The translations under genes were made by a program, and so were the position numbers. From an uncultured Prevotella sp. (GTDB lineage Bacteria > Bacteroidota > Bacteroidia > Bacteroidales > Bacteroidaceae), in contig CAJODF010000008.1 in NCBI GenBank assembly GCA_905233555.1, positions 1-41,808 on the forward strand: a stretch of 41,808 nt of DNA. Direction: 5' to 3'. Below are positions 34,043-40,506 of this stretch, one piece after another (the first letter of the stretch is position 1; the number at the start of each line of letters is the position of its first letter). The notes under the pieces were generated by a model. The model was given only the letters and a program-made list of their open reading frames with translations. It ran no database searches and was not told the DNA's origin.

Positions 34043-34623
34043 AATGGTCTGTCATTAATATTCAACTGTTGTTTGATTTCCCTTTCCAAGCGCATGCCAC
34101 GCGTGCGAATTTGCTGTGCATGCATCTCAGCTACGAGGAAGGGGTCTGGCATCATATCAGGCATCAGCTCCGGAGTCTCAGGGATGGCCTCCTCCTGTGT
34201 CTCTAGGATGGCTTGCGGCTGCTGGACTCTCTTGGCTTTTTTCCGTCCTGTGCGGACTTTTTGTCCGACGCGTGCAGACTCTTTTTCCGTCACCTGCGGG
34301 CTAACGGTTTCCTCCTGCGGTTCCGGCTCAACCTTTGGCACTTCCGGCTGAGACTGTACGGACTTATGGGCTACCAACGGCTCGTCCTGCTGCTGTTGGG
34401 GCAGCAACGTATAGCCTATACCTATTATTAATAGTAAGCAGGCAGCTGCCGCCATCCATCGCCATACCGTGCGGTGTTGCTTCGGCTGCTCGTCCTCCAC
34501 CCTCTGCATAAGTCGGGCGTTGAGGTCGGCAGGCATCTGGGGCTGTGCCGCCTCTTCCTGCCGAAGGGCATCCTGCAGATTTCTGTCCTGCTGTCGTAGC
34601 GTGATCATATCTTCCTCTTTCAT
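34039..34623 (-). CDS. Single-pass membrane protein, putative anti-sigma factor
   Basis: 194 aa. The cytoplasmic N-terminus (1-52, with ADLNARLMQRVEDEQP) is followed by one transmembrane helix (about 54-75, WRWMAAAACLLLIIGIGYTL). The periplasmic part of about 118 residues is rich in Pro, Glu, Gln and Lys. Topology and position just after an ECF sigma gene, with ATGA overlap, fit an anti-sigma factor. It lacks the zinc-binding HxxxCxxC of ZAS proteins and the FecR fold, so the assignment rests on context. The low-complexity tail may sense envelope state or be cleaved to release the sigma factor (inference). Confidence 0.6.
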   Translation of the reverse strand: MKEEDMITLRQQDRNLQDALRQEEAAQPQMPADLNARLMQRVEDEQPKQHRTVWRWMAAAACLLLIIGIGYTLLPQQQQDEPLVAHKSVQSQPEVPKVEPEPQEETVSPQVTEKESARVGQKVRTGRKKAKRVQQPQAILETQEEAIPETPELMPDMMPDPFLVAEMHAQQIRTRGMRLEREIKQQLNINDRPL

Positions 34624-35177
34624 GACTGTATCATTTTGATGATTCTACAAAGTTTCTTCCTTGTCCTGCTCAGTTTCGAGGCAATAGTCGTGGGTATCGA
34701 CTCCGTCACGTAGGCAATCTCCTTCAGACTCATCTCCTCGTAATAGAACATCGTGATGATGGCTTTCTCATCTGGCGGCAGATGTTTCAGGGCTGCCCTG
34801 ATCAACTGTACTGTTTCGGCATTGGGCTGTCCAAAGGTCTCTTCCACTTCCGCATCCGTCAGAGCGTAGGCGTCAATGCCATTATCCTCGTAGGAGATCA
34901 CCGCCACCGGCTTCTTTCTCAGAAAGCTGATCGTCTCGTTATAGGCGATTCGTGACACCCATGTCTTCAGCGACGATTTCTCCCCATCATACTTTTCGAT
35001 ATTCTTGAAGACCTTGACGAAGACATCCTGATACACCTCCTCAGCATCCTCGATGGCAGGTACGAGTCTCGTTATCTGTGCGAAGACATCACGCCCATAG
35101 CAGTCGAGCATCTGTTGCTGGGCGCTGCGATCCTGTTTCAGCAAGCCCTCTATCAGATTGACTTCGGTTTCGGTCAT
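34620..35177 (-). CDS. ECF-family RNA polymerase sigma factor
   Basis: 185 aa from ATG 35177 (TTG 35183 also open). Region 2: DAEEVYQDVFVKVFKNIEKY and SSLKTWVSRIAYNETISFLR. Region 4: LPPDEKAIITMFYYEEMSLK, then EIAYVTESIPTTIASKLSRT. ECF factors direct polymerase to a small regulon when their anti-sigma partner is inactivated. First gene of a five-gene operon with the putative anti-sigma factor, two paralogous exported proteins and a serpin. Its promoter is of the housekeeping type, so basal expression is expected from the primary sigma factor. No SusC/SusD/FecR genes are adjacent. Confidence 0.93.
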   Translation of the reverse strand: MTETEVNLIEGLLKQDRSAQQQMLDCYGRDVFAQITRLVPAIEDAEEVYQDVFVKVFKNIEKYDGEKSSLKTWVSRIAYNETISFLRKKPVAVISYEDNGIDAYALTDAEVEETFGQPNAETVQLIRAALKHLPPDEKAIITMFYYEEMSLKEIAYVTESIPTTIASKLSRTRKKLCRIIKMIQS

Positions 35178-35250
35178 TCTCAATTCGGTCTTTATCTATA
35201 TATACGCAGAAAAAATGGAAAACATTGCAATAAGGATGTTTTTTCGGCTA

Positions 35251-35281
35251 CAAAAATACGAATAAGTGAGCGAAATGCAAA
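35251..35281 (-). promoter_or_regulatory. Consensus promoter of the ECF sigma-serpin operon
   Basis: Minus strand TTTG (35278-35281), 19-bp spacer, TATTTTTG (35251-35258). Ideal Bacteroidetes -33/-7 geometry, with a leader of about 70 bp before ATG 35177. Its -33 box is only 9 bp from the T-tract of the preceding terminator. Confidence 0.8.
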
Positions 35282-35290
35282 ATAAAACTC

Positions 35291-35333
35291 AAAAAAAAAC
35301 CGCCGATACACTCCGTGAGGAGCATATCGGCGG
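35291..35333 (-). terminator. Intrinsic terminator (minus strand) before the sigma operon
   Basis: A perfect 9-bp stem CCGCCGATA/TATCGGCGG (35300-35308 / 35325-35333) with an inner CTCC/GGAG stem and 4-nt loop, followed on the minus strand by nine T residues (35299-35291). It would stop transcripts coming from the fabD-GH13 unit and the repeat array. Confidence 0.85.
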
Positions 35334-35355
35334 TAAATCTTAGGGATTAGCGGTA

Positions 35356-35722
35356 CGGCACATTTTCTAACCCTTGTGATGATATGCCGCAAATTTCCGG
35401 CGCATTTTCTAACCCTTATGATGACATGCCGCAAATTTCCGGCACATTTTCTAACCCTTGTGATGACATGCCGCAAATTTCCGGCACATTTTCTAACCCT
35501 TATGATGACATGCCGCAGATTTCCGGCACATTTTCTAAACCTTGTGATGACATGCCGCAGATTTCCGGCACATTTTCTAACCCTTGTGATGACGTCCCTC
35601 AGATTTCCGGCACATTTTCTAAACCTTGTGATGACGTCCCTCAGATTTCCGGCGCATTTTCTAACCCTTGTGATGACGTGCCTCAGATTTCCGGCGCATT
35701 TTCTAACCCTTGTGATGACGTG
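35356..35722. repeat. 42-bp direct tandem repeat array, 8 full copies
   Basis: Eight full units of exactly 42 bp run from 35378 to 35713, with a 22-bp partial unit before (35356-35377) and 9 bp after. Core of each unit: ATTTCCGGCRCATTTTCTAA. Differences are scattered point changes; units 1-5 carry CATGCCGC and units 6-8 CGTCCCTC or CGTGCCTC, showing ordered divergence. There are no spacers, so it is not CRISPR. All units are a multiple of 3, so frames stay open on both strands, but no ribosome binding site or credible start is present. The array sits between the GH13 stop (35788) and the terminator. With 35178-35290 and 35723-35787 it accounts for the 610-bp gap between genes. Confidence 0.92.
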
Positions 35723-35733
35723 TCGGGTTCGTG

Positions 35734-35777
35734 AGGGACAGTTCTCGTGATCAAGAATGATCGGAAGAACAGTCCCT
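35734..35777. other. Long hairpin 3' of the cytoplasmic GH13 gene
   Basis: Arms AGGGACAGTTCT (35734-35745) and AGAACAGTCCCT (35766-35777) pair at 11 of 12 positions, with an inner GATCA/TGATC stem. No T-tract follows on either strand, so it is not a classical terminator. It may stabilise the 3' end of the upstream mRNA or be a remnant of the repeat's origin. Confidence 0.6.
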
Positions 35778-35787
35778 GTGATTCGTG

Positions 35788-37443
35788 TTATGCTTTGAAT
35801 TTGAGTATCGCGGCGCTGTTGGGTTGAAGGGTGATGGATACGGACGCATCACGTTTCAATACCAGTTTCTGTTTCTCGCCAGTCAGGAGGTCGACTGCCT
35901 GGGCGGTCTTTTCCTTGAGACGTAGGAAGTCGAAAGCGTGGGCGGGGATGGTCACATTGACCGTCCGTTCGAGTCCTTCGAAGTTGGCGACAACGAGGAG
36001 CGCATCGGCCTTATACGTCCGCAGGAAAGCATACTGTCGCTGGAGATGGCCGTTGACATACATGAGGTCGAAGGTGGAGCCTGCGGTGACAGCCTGTTCC
36101 GAACGGGCAATCATCATCACCTTATTATATATATCGCGCAAGCGTTTCTCAGCAGCGGTGAGACGTCCCCGGGCGGCACGCACGAGCGTGTCGATGCTCC
36201 AATAGTCGAAGATGGTGGTGCGACCGTCGTTGCCGCTGAAACCTTCGCGGTCCATGCCCCGTTCGCCGTACTCCTGTCCGGCATAGACCATCAGGGGATT
36301 CTGCTGGAGCAGGGCCGAGACCACCAGCGCAGGCACGCCCTTCATGGCGTCGGCGGCAAAGAAACTGCTGGCGATGCGCTGTTCGTCGTGGTTCTCGAGG
36401 AAATAGAGCATGTGGTCGCGGATATCGTCGGTGGCCTGCCAGGCACCGGTGATGGCATGGGTGGACTGATGGCCGCAGACGATGGCGCGGAGCGTGTCGT
36501 ACATGCCCACCTTGTCGTAGAGGTAGTCGAAGCCGGCAGCGAGGTAGTTGCGGTACTCAGCGGGATTATACACCTCGCCGATGAAGATCTTGTCAGGATA
36601 GGCGAACTTCACCTTGTCGGTGGCCCACTGCCAGAAGGCGGCAGGTACCATCTCCGCCATGTCGCACCGGAAACCGTCGACACCCTTCTTCGCCCAGAAC
36701 AACAGGATATCGGTCATCTTACTCCACGTGTCGGGGATGGGCTGAAAATGCCCCACACCGCCGGCATAGTAGTCGACGCCGTAGTTCAGTTTGACGGTCT
36801 CGTACCAGTCGTTCATGCCGGGGGCATTATGGAAACAGTCGTTGCCAGTGGCCTTGGCGGGATCTTCGAGATAGGGCTCCGGCTCACCGTGATAGAGGTC
36901 GAGATAGGGGGCGAAACGCTGTCCGGGACAATAATAGAAATTGTTCTGGGGGTCGAAACCCATCTGGGGGTTGTCGTCTTCGCCGAGATCCTTCACACCA
37001 TCGGGTTTGCAGATGCTGTGGTACTGACGCGCCACATGGTTGGGCACAAAGTCGATGATGACCTTCATGCCTGCCTTGTGGGTACGCTCGATGAGGGCTT
37101 CAAACTCCTGCATACGCTGAGCGACATCGGTGGCCAAGTCGGGGTCGATGTCGTAGTAGTCGGTGATGGCATAGGGCGAGCCTGCCCTACCCTTCACCAC
37201 AGCGGGGTGCTGACGGGGGATGCCGAAAGCCGAATAGTCGGTCATCGTGGCGTGGCGGATGATGCCTGTGTACCAGATATGGCTCACGCCCATCTCCCTG
37301 ATCTTTTTCAGGGCGCTGGGCGTGAAGTCGTTCAGTTTTCCGCAACCGTTTTCCTCGATCGTTCCACCTTCCTTCCGGGTGGTGTTACGATTTCCGTACA
37401 GTCTTGTAAAAACCTGATAGAGTATTAACTTTTCACTATTCAT
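35788..37443 (-). CDS. Cytoplasmic GH13 alpha-amylase family enzyme
   Basis: 551 aa, no signal peptide. GH13 motifs: region I IIDFVPNHVARQYH, nucleophile D261 (GFRCDMAEM), acid/base E290 (FIGEVYNP), and D353 (LENHDEQR). A C-terminal all-beta domain starts near residue 460 (FDLMYVNGHLQRQYAFLRTY). It probably acts on intracellular maltodextrin or glycogen, fitting the nearby glycogen phosphorylase. The start codon and residues MNSEK are encoded by a heptamer repeat that also carries the fabD stop 6 bp upstream, so the two genes are likely co-transcribed. Confidence 0.9.
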   Translation of the reverse strand: MNSEKLILYQVFTRLYGNRNTTRKEGGTIEENGCGKLNDFTPSALKKIREMGVSHIWYTGIIRHATMTDYSAFGIPRQHPAVVKGRAGSPYAITDYYDIDPDLATDVAQRMQEFEALIERTHKAGMKVIIDFVPNHVARQYHSICKPDGVKDLGEDDNPQMGFDPQNNFYYCPGQRFAPYLDLYHGEPEPYLEDPAKATGNDCFHNAPGMNDWYETVKLNYGVDYYAGGVGHFQPIPDTWSKMTDILLFWAKKGVDGFRCDMAEMVPAAFWQWATDKVKFAYPDKIFIGEVYNPAEYRNYLAAGFDYLYDKVGMYDTLRAIVCGHQSTHAITGAWQATDDIRDHMLYFLENHDEQRIASSFFAADAMKGVPALVVSALLQQNPLMVYAGQEYGERGMDREGFSGNDGRTTIFDYWSIDTLVRAARGRLTAAEKRLRDIYNKVMMIARSEQAVTAGSTFDLMYVNGHLQRQYAFLRTYKADALLVVANFEGLERTVNVTIPAHAFDFLRLKEKTAQAVDLLTGEKQKLVLKRDASVSITLQPNSAAILKFKA

Positions 37444-37459
37444 TATTCACTATTCACTT
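37432..37459. repeat. Heptamer repeat (TTCACTA)x4 joining fabD and GH13 genes
   Basis: Units TTCACTA, TTCATTA, TTCACTA, TTCACTT. On the minus strand the array supplies both the fabD stop (TAG, 37452-37450) and the GH13 start (ATG, 37443-37441). Confidence 0.88.
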
Positions 37460-38352
37460 ATCTCGATTCCGTGAGCAGAGACCTCTTTGTTGATCTTGGC
37501 AATCATGCCTTGGAGAGCCTTTCCGGGGCCGCACTCGGTGAAGTCGTCGGCACCGTCGGCAATCATATTCTGCACACTCTGCGTCCAACGGACACTGCTG
37601 GTGAGTTGCGCGATGAGGTTGGCCTTGATCTCGGCGGGATCGGTATGGGGCTTGGCATCCACATTCTGGTAGACGGGGCACTTGGGTGCCTTGATCTCCG
37701 TCTGTTCGATGGCGGCCTGCAGTTCATCCTTGGCAGGCTGCATCAACGGGGAGTGGAAGGCACCACCCACCTTCAGAGGCAGGGCGCGCTTGGCACCGGC
37801 AGCCTTCAACTGCTCGCAGGCCTCATTGATGGCATCGATATCGCCGGAGATAACCAGTTGTCCGGGGCAGTTGTAGTTGGCGGGAACCACCACACCCTTA
37901 CCCATCTTGCTCACCTCGGCACATACCTCCTCGACCTTCTCGTCGGGCAGGGCGATGATGGCAGCCATCGTGGAGGGCTGGGCCTCGCAGGCCTTCTGCA
38001 TCGCCATCGCACGGGCATACACCAGACGCAAGCCGTCCTCGAAACTCAAGGCACCGGCTGCCGTCAGGGCAGAGAACTCACCGAGCGAATGGCCGGCAGT
38101 CATCTTCGGGTCGAAGGCATCGCCCATGCAGAGGGCAGAGATGACGCTGTGGAGGAAGACGGCGGGCTGCGTCACCTTCGTCTGACGGAGTTCCTCATCG
38201 GTGCCCTCAAACATGATGTCGGTGATGCGATAGCCGAGAATATCGTTGGCTTTCTCAAAAAGTTCCTTGGCCAGAGGGTTGTTCTCATAGAGATCCTTAC
38301 CCATGCCTGTAAACTGTGCTCCCTGTCCGGGAAATACAAATGCTTTCAACAT
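37450..38352 (-). CDS. fabD: Malonyl-CoA:ACP transacylase
   Basis: 300 aa. Motifs: FPGQGAQFTGMGKDLYENN, nucleophile Ser89 in GHSLGEFSALTAAG, catalytic His200 in VGGAFHSPLMQPAKDELQ, and PVYQNVDAKPHTDPAEIKA. Loads malonyl onto ACP for fatty-acid synthesis. The -7 box TAATTTTG at 38426-38433 drives it, with a leader of about 70 bp largely made of ACAATTT heptamers. The last residues (ISE) and stop lie inside another heptamer array. Confidence 0.95.
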   Translation of the reverse strand: MLKAFVFPGQGAQFTGMGKDLYENNPLAKELFEKANDILGYRITDIMFEGTDEELRQTKVTQPAVFLHSVISALCMGDAFDPKMTAGHSLGEFSALTAAGALSFEDGLRLVYARAMAMQKACEAQPSTMAAIIALPDEKVEEVCAEVSKMGKGVVVPANYNCPGQLVISGDIDAINEACEQLKAAGAKRALPLKVGGAFHSPLMQPAKDELQAAIEQTEIKAPKCPVYQNVDAKPHTDPAEIKANLIAQLTSSVRWTQSVQNMIADGADDFTECGPGKALQGMIAKINKEVSAHGIEISE

Positions 38353-38353
38353 G

Positions 38354-38389
38354 ATAATTTACAATTTTTGAATTTACAATTTACAATTT
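38354..38389. repeat. Degenerate heptamer repeat (ACAATTT) in fabD leader
   Basis: Units at 38354, 38361, 38376 and 38383, with one 8-bp interruption (38368-38375), immediately upstream of the fabD start on the minus strand. Confidence 0.75.
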
Positions 38390-38425
38390 ATTGTTCTATT
38401 TACCTATTTTTCTATTTTCAGGGTG

Positions 38426-38433
38426 CAAAATTA
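38426..38433 (-). promoter_or_regulatory. -7 promoter box of fabD
   Basis: TAATTTTG followed by CACCC on the minus strand, 74 bp before the fabD ATG. Confidence 0.6.
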
Positions 38434-38485
38434 CTGCTTTTTTTAGACAAATGAACAAAAGAAACAAAAAAATATCTGTTCTTGT

Positions 38486-38516
38486 GTACATATATCTAAA
38501 AAAAGATGTACTTTTG
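38486..38516 (+). promoter_or_regulatory. thiE promoter with overlapping GTACAT/ATGTAC dyad
   Basis: The -7 box TACTTTTG (38509-38516) overlaps the right arm of the inverted repeat GTACAT (38486-38491) / ATGTAC (38506-38511), whose centres are 20 bp apart. This is a possible operator, by position only. Confidence 0.45.
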
Positions 38517-38545
38517 CAGATGAGAAAGAGAAAAGTTATCTGGAA

Positions 38546-39154
38546 ATGAAGTTAATTGTCATCACCAAACCCACATTTTTCGTCGAGGAAGACAAGATCC
38601 TTGCCAATCTCTTCGAAGAAGGTCTGGATAATCTGCACCTCTGCAAACCCGGATCGTCGCCGATGTACTCCGAGCGTCTGCTGACACTGTTAGGCGAGGA
38701 TCTGGCGAACAAGATCACCGTACACCACCACTTCTACCTGAAGGAAGAATACAAACTGAGGGGCATCCACATCGACGATGCCCGCACGGAACCGCCCGCA
38801 GGCTATAAGGGGAACATCACCCGTACCTGTCATGCCGTCAGCGAACTGCAGGAAGCCAAGAAGCACTCCAACTACGTGTTCCTGCAGTCTATCTTCGACA
38901 GTCAGACGGTGGAAAGCGAGAAACAGTCGTTTACGGCAGAGGAACTGAAGGAAGCCTCGCGACAGGGACTCATCGACAAGAAGGTGTACGCCCTGGGCGG
39001 CATGAATATCGACAACGTGAAGTATGCCAAAGACCTGGGATTCGGGGGTATCGTCATCTGCGGCGACCTGTGGAACCGCTTCGACATCCACAACGAACTC
39101 GACTACAAGGAACTGCTGCTGCACTTCGAGCGGCTGCGCAAAGCCATAGAATAA
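38546..39154 (+). CDS. Thiamine phosphate synthase-like (ThiE/TenI family) protein
   Basis: 202 aa, a TIM-barrel ThiE/TenI-like sequence: MKLIVITKPTFFVEEDKILA, LFEEGLDNLHLCKPGSSPMY, VHHHFYLKEEYKLRGIHID, ALGGMNIDNVKYAKDLGFGG. True ThiE couples HMP-PP and HET-P; Bacteroidetes also carry short ThiE-like paralogs of unknown role, and the HxxSR-type motif is not clear here. There is no TPP riboswitch in the short leader and no other thi genes nearby, which weakens a biosynthetic assignment. Divergent from fabD. Confidence 0.78.
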   Translation: MKLIVITKPTFFVEEDKILANLFEEGLDNLHLCKPGSSPMYSERLLTLLGEDLANKITVHHHFYLKEEYKLRGIHIDDARTEPPAGYKGNITRTCHAVSELQEAKKHSNYVFLQSIFDSQTVESEKQSFTAEELKEASRQGLIDKKVYALGGMNIDNVKYAKDLGFGGIVICGDLWNRFDIHNELDYKELLLHFERLRKAIE

Positions 39155-39198
39155 GTTTACAGGGAATCATAAAGTTCAAAATACAAAGTACAAAATTG

Positions 39199-40134
39199 AT
39201 GAATACTAATTCGTATATGGTGTTTTCAGGTACTGCCACCAAGTACCTTGCAGAAAAGATCTGCCAGAGTCTGGGTTGCCCGTTAGGACAACTGCTGATC
39301 ACCAAGTTCTCCGATGGGGAGTTTGCCGTCAGTTATGAGGAGAGCATTCGCGGACGCGACATCTTCCTCGTACAGAGCACCTTCCCCAACTCAGACAACC
39401 TCATGGAACTGTTGCTGATGATCGATGCCGCCAAACGCGCCTCGGCACGGACCATCAATGCCGTCATCCCCTACTTCGGGTGGGCACGACAGGACCGTAA
39501 GGACAAGCCCCGCGTGAGCATCGGTGCCAAACTCGTGGCAGACCTGCTGAGTGTGGCTGGCGTGAACCGCGTCATCACGATGGACTTGCACGCAGACCAA
39601 ATACAGGGATTCTTCGACGTGCCCGTGGATCATCTCTACGGCTCGAGTGTCATCCTGCCCTACCTGCAGAGTCTGAACCTCGAAGACCTGGTGATTGCAT
39701 CGCCGGATGTGGGCGGTTCGAAACGTGCCAACACCTATGCGAAGTTCCTCGGCTGTCCGCTGGTACTCTGTAACAAGACCCGTGCCCGTGCCAATGTGGT
39801 GGCTACGATGCAGATCATCGGTGATGTGGAAGGCAAGAACGTGGTGATTGTCGACGATATGGTGGATACTGCCGGCACCATCACCAAGGCTGCCGACCTG
39901 ATGAAGGCATCGGGAGCCAAGACGGTACGTGCCTGTGCCTCGCACTGTGTGATGTCGGGCCCTGCCAGTGATCGGGTGCAGGAGTCGGCACTGGAGGAGA
40001 TCGTGTTTACCGACTCCATCCCTTATGCCCAGCGCTGCGCCAAGGTGAAACAACTCTCCGTGGCAGAGACCTTCGCAGAAGCCATCCGTCGTGTCATCAA
40101 TAACCAGAGCATCAGTGACCTCTACCTGATATAA
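39199..40134 (+). CDS. prs: Ribose-phosphate pyrophosphokinase
   Basis: 311 aa from ATG 39199 (MNTNSYMVFSGTATKYLAEK); the frame is open upstream into thiE but the conserved start is here. Motifs: FSDGEFAVSYEESIRGRDIF, PYFGWARQDRKDKPRVSIGA, MDLHADQIQGFFDVPVDHLY, and the PRPP-binding loop VVIVDDMVDTAGTITKAADL. Makes PRPP for nucleotides, histidine and tryptophan. Two TACAAAR heptamers lie just before the ATG. Its stop codon begins the heptamer array from which the next gene starts. Confidence 0.96.
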   Translation: MNTNSYMVFSGTATKYLAEKICQSLGCPLGQLLITKFSDGEFAVSYEESIRGRDIFLVQSTFPNSDNLMELLLMIDAAKRASARTINAVIPYFGWARQDRKDKPRVSIGAKLVADLLSVAGVNRVITMDLHADQIQGFFDVPVDHLYGSSVILPYLQSLNLEDLVIASPDVGGSKRANTYAKFLGCPLVLCNKTRARANVVATMQIIGDVEGKNVVIVDDMVDTAGTITKAADLMKASGAKTVRACASHCVMSGPASDRVQESALEEIVFTDSIPYAQRCAKVKQLSVAETFAEAIRRVINNQSISDLYLI

Positions 40135-40153
40135 GTGAAAAGTGAAAAGTGAA
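40133..40153. repeat. Heptamer repeat (AAGTGAA)x3 joining prs and lipoprotein gene
   Basis: Three perfect units begin within the prs stop codon. Because the period is 7, the GTGs at 40135, 40142 and 40149 fall in all three frames; the one at 40142 opens the lipoprotein ORF. Confidence 0.88.
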
Positions 40154-40462
40154 AAATTTGCTGCCGCCGTCATTGGGTTTCTGGTGTGTCTGATGGCTAT
40201 GGGCTGCCAGAATTCGAAGATACAGCAGGAAAAAGAATGGAAGGCTCTGACAGACACTATCGCCGACTGCTCACAGAAGATAGCGAACATCAGCAGGGTG
40301 ATGCAACAGAGCGGCACTACCACTGAAGCCACACAACAGGCCATGTTGCACGACATCGACAGTATTGAACGACGGATGAAACAGGCCATCCGCAACTGCA
40401 TGGAACGCAACAAGGACAATGACCTGGGAAAATATATCCGCGAAAACTATCAGGAAGAATAA
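40142..40462 (+). CDS. Small lipoprotein, coiled-coil-like
   Basis: 106 aa from GTG 40142, the only plausible start in this frame. Basic N-terminus MKSEKFAAAV, hydrophobic core, and lipobox LMAMGC. The mature part of about 80 residues is hydrophilic and helical (EKEWKALTDTIADCSQKIAN, HDIDSIERRMKQAIRNCMER). No family recognised. It lies 7 bp after prs and ends 6 bp before the strong terminator. The N-terminal residues come from a heptamer array. Confidence 0.75.
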   Translation: MKSEKFAAAVIGFLVCLMAMGCQNSKIQQEKEWKALTDTIADCSQKIANISRVMQQSGTTTEATQQAMLHDIDSIERRMKQAIRNCMERNKDNDLGKYIRENYQEE

Positions 40463-40468
40463 AAAAAG

Positions 40469-40501
40469 AAATCCCCCGTCCGAACTGGACGGGGGATTTT
40501 T
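40469..40501. terminator. Bidirectional intrinsic terminator
   Basis: A perfect 13-bp stem AAATCCCCCGTCC/GGACGGGGGATTT (40469-40481 / 40487-40499) with loop GAACT, an A-rich run before and T run after. It serves both the prs-lipoprotein unit and the convergent glycogen phosphorylase gene, whose stop is at 40507. Confidence 0.93.
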
Positions 40502-40506
40502 ATGGA

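Noticed and set aside
35192..35476. Minus-strand ORF through the repeats toward the sigma gene
   Set aside because: It reads straight through a strong terminator hairpin and the sigma promoter, and is made of repeat plus unrelated sequence.
35356..35722. CRISPR array
   Set aside because: Units are directly contiguous with no unique spacers, and no cas genes are nearby.
35376..35750. Long plus-strand ORFs through the 42-bp repeats (14-aa periodic peptides)
   Set aside because: The frames are open only because the unit is a multiple of 3 and lacks stops. No ribosome binding site, no start outside the repeat, and no promoter box were seen.
35938..37428. 496-codon plus-strand ORF opposite the cytoplasmic GH13 gene
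   Set aside because: Antisense shadow of a clear GH13 gene with an intact catalytic triad; composition is low-complexity and lacks family motifs.
37471..38454. 327-codon plus-strand ORF opposite fabD
   Set aside because: Antisense shadow; fabD has all catalytic motifs and normal length.
38517..38545. TPP riboswitch ahead of the thiE-like gene
   Set aside because: The leader between promoter and start is only about 30 nt, far too short.
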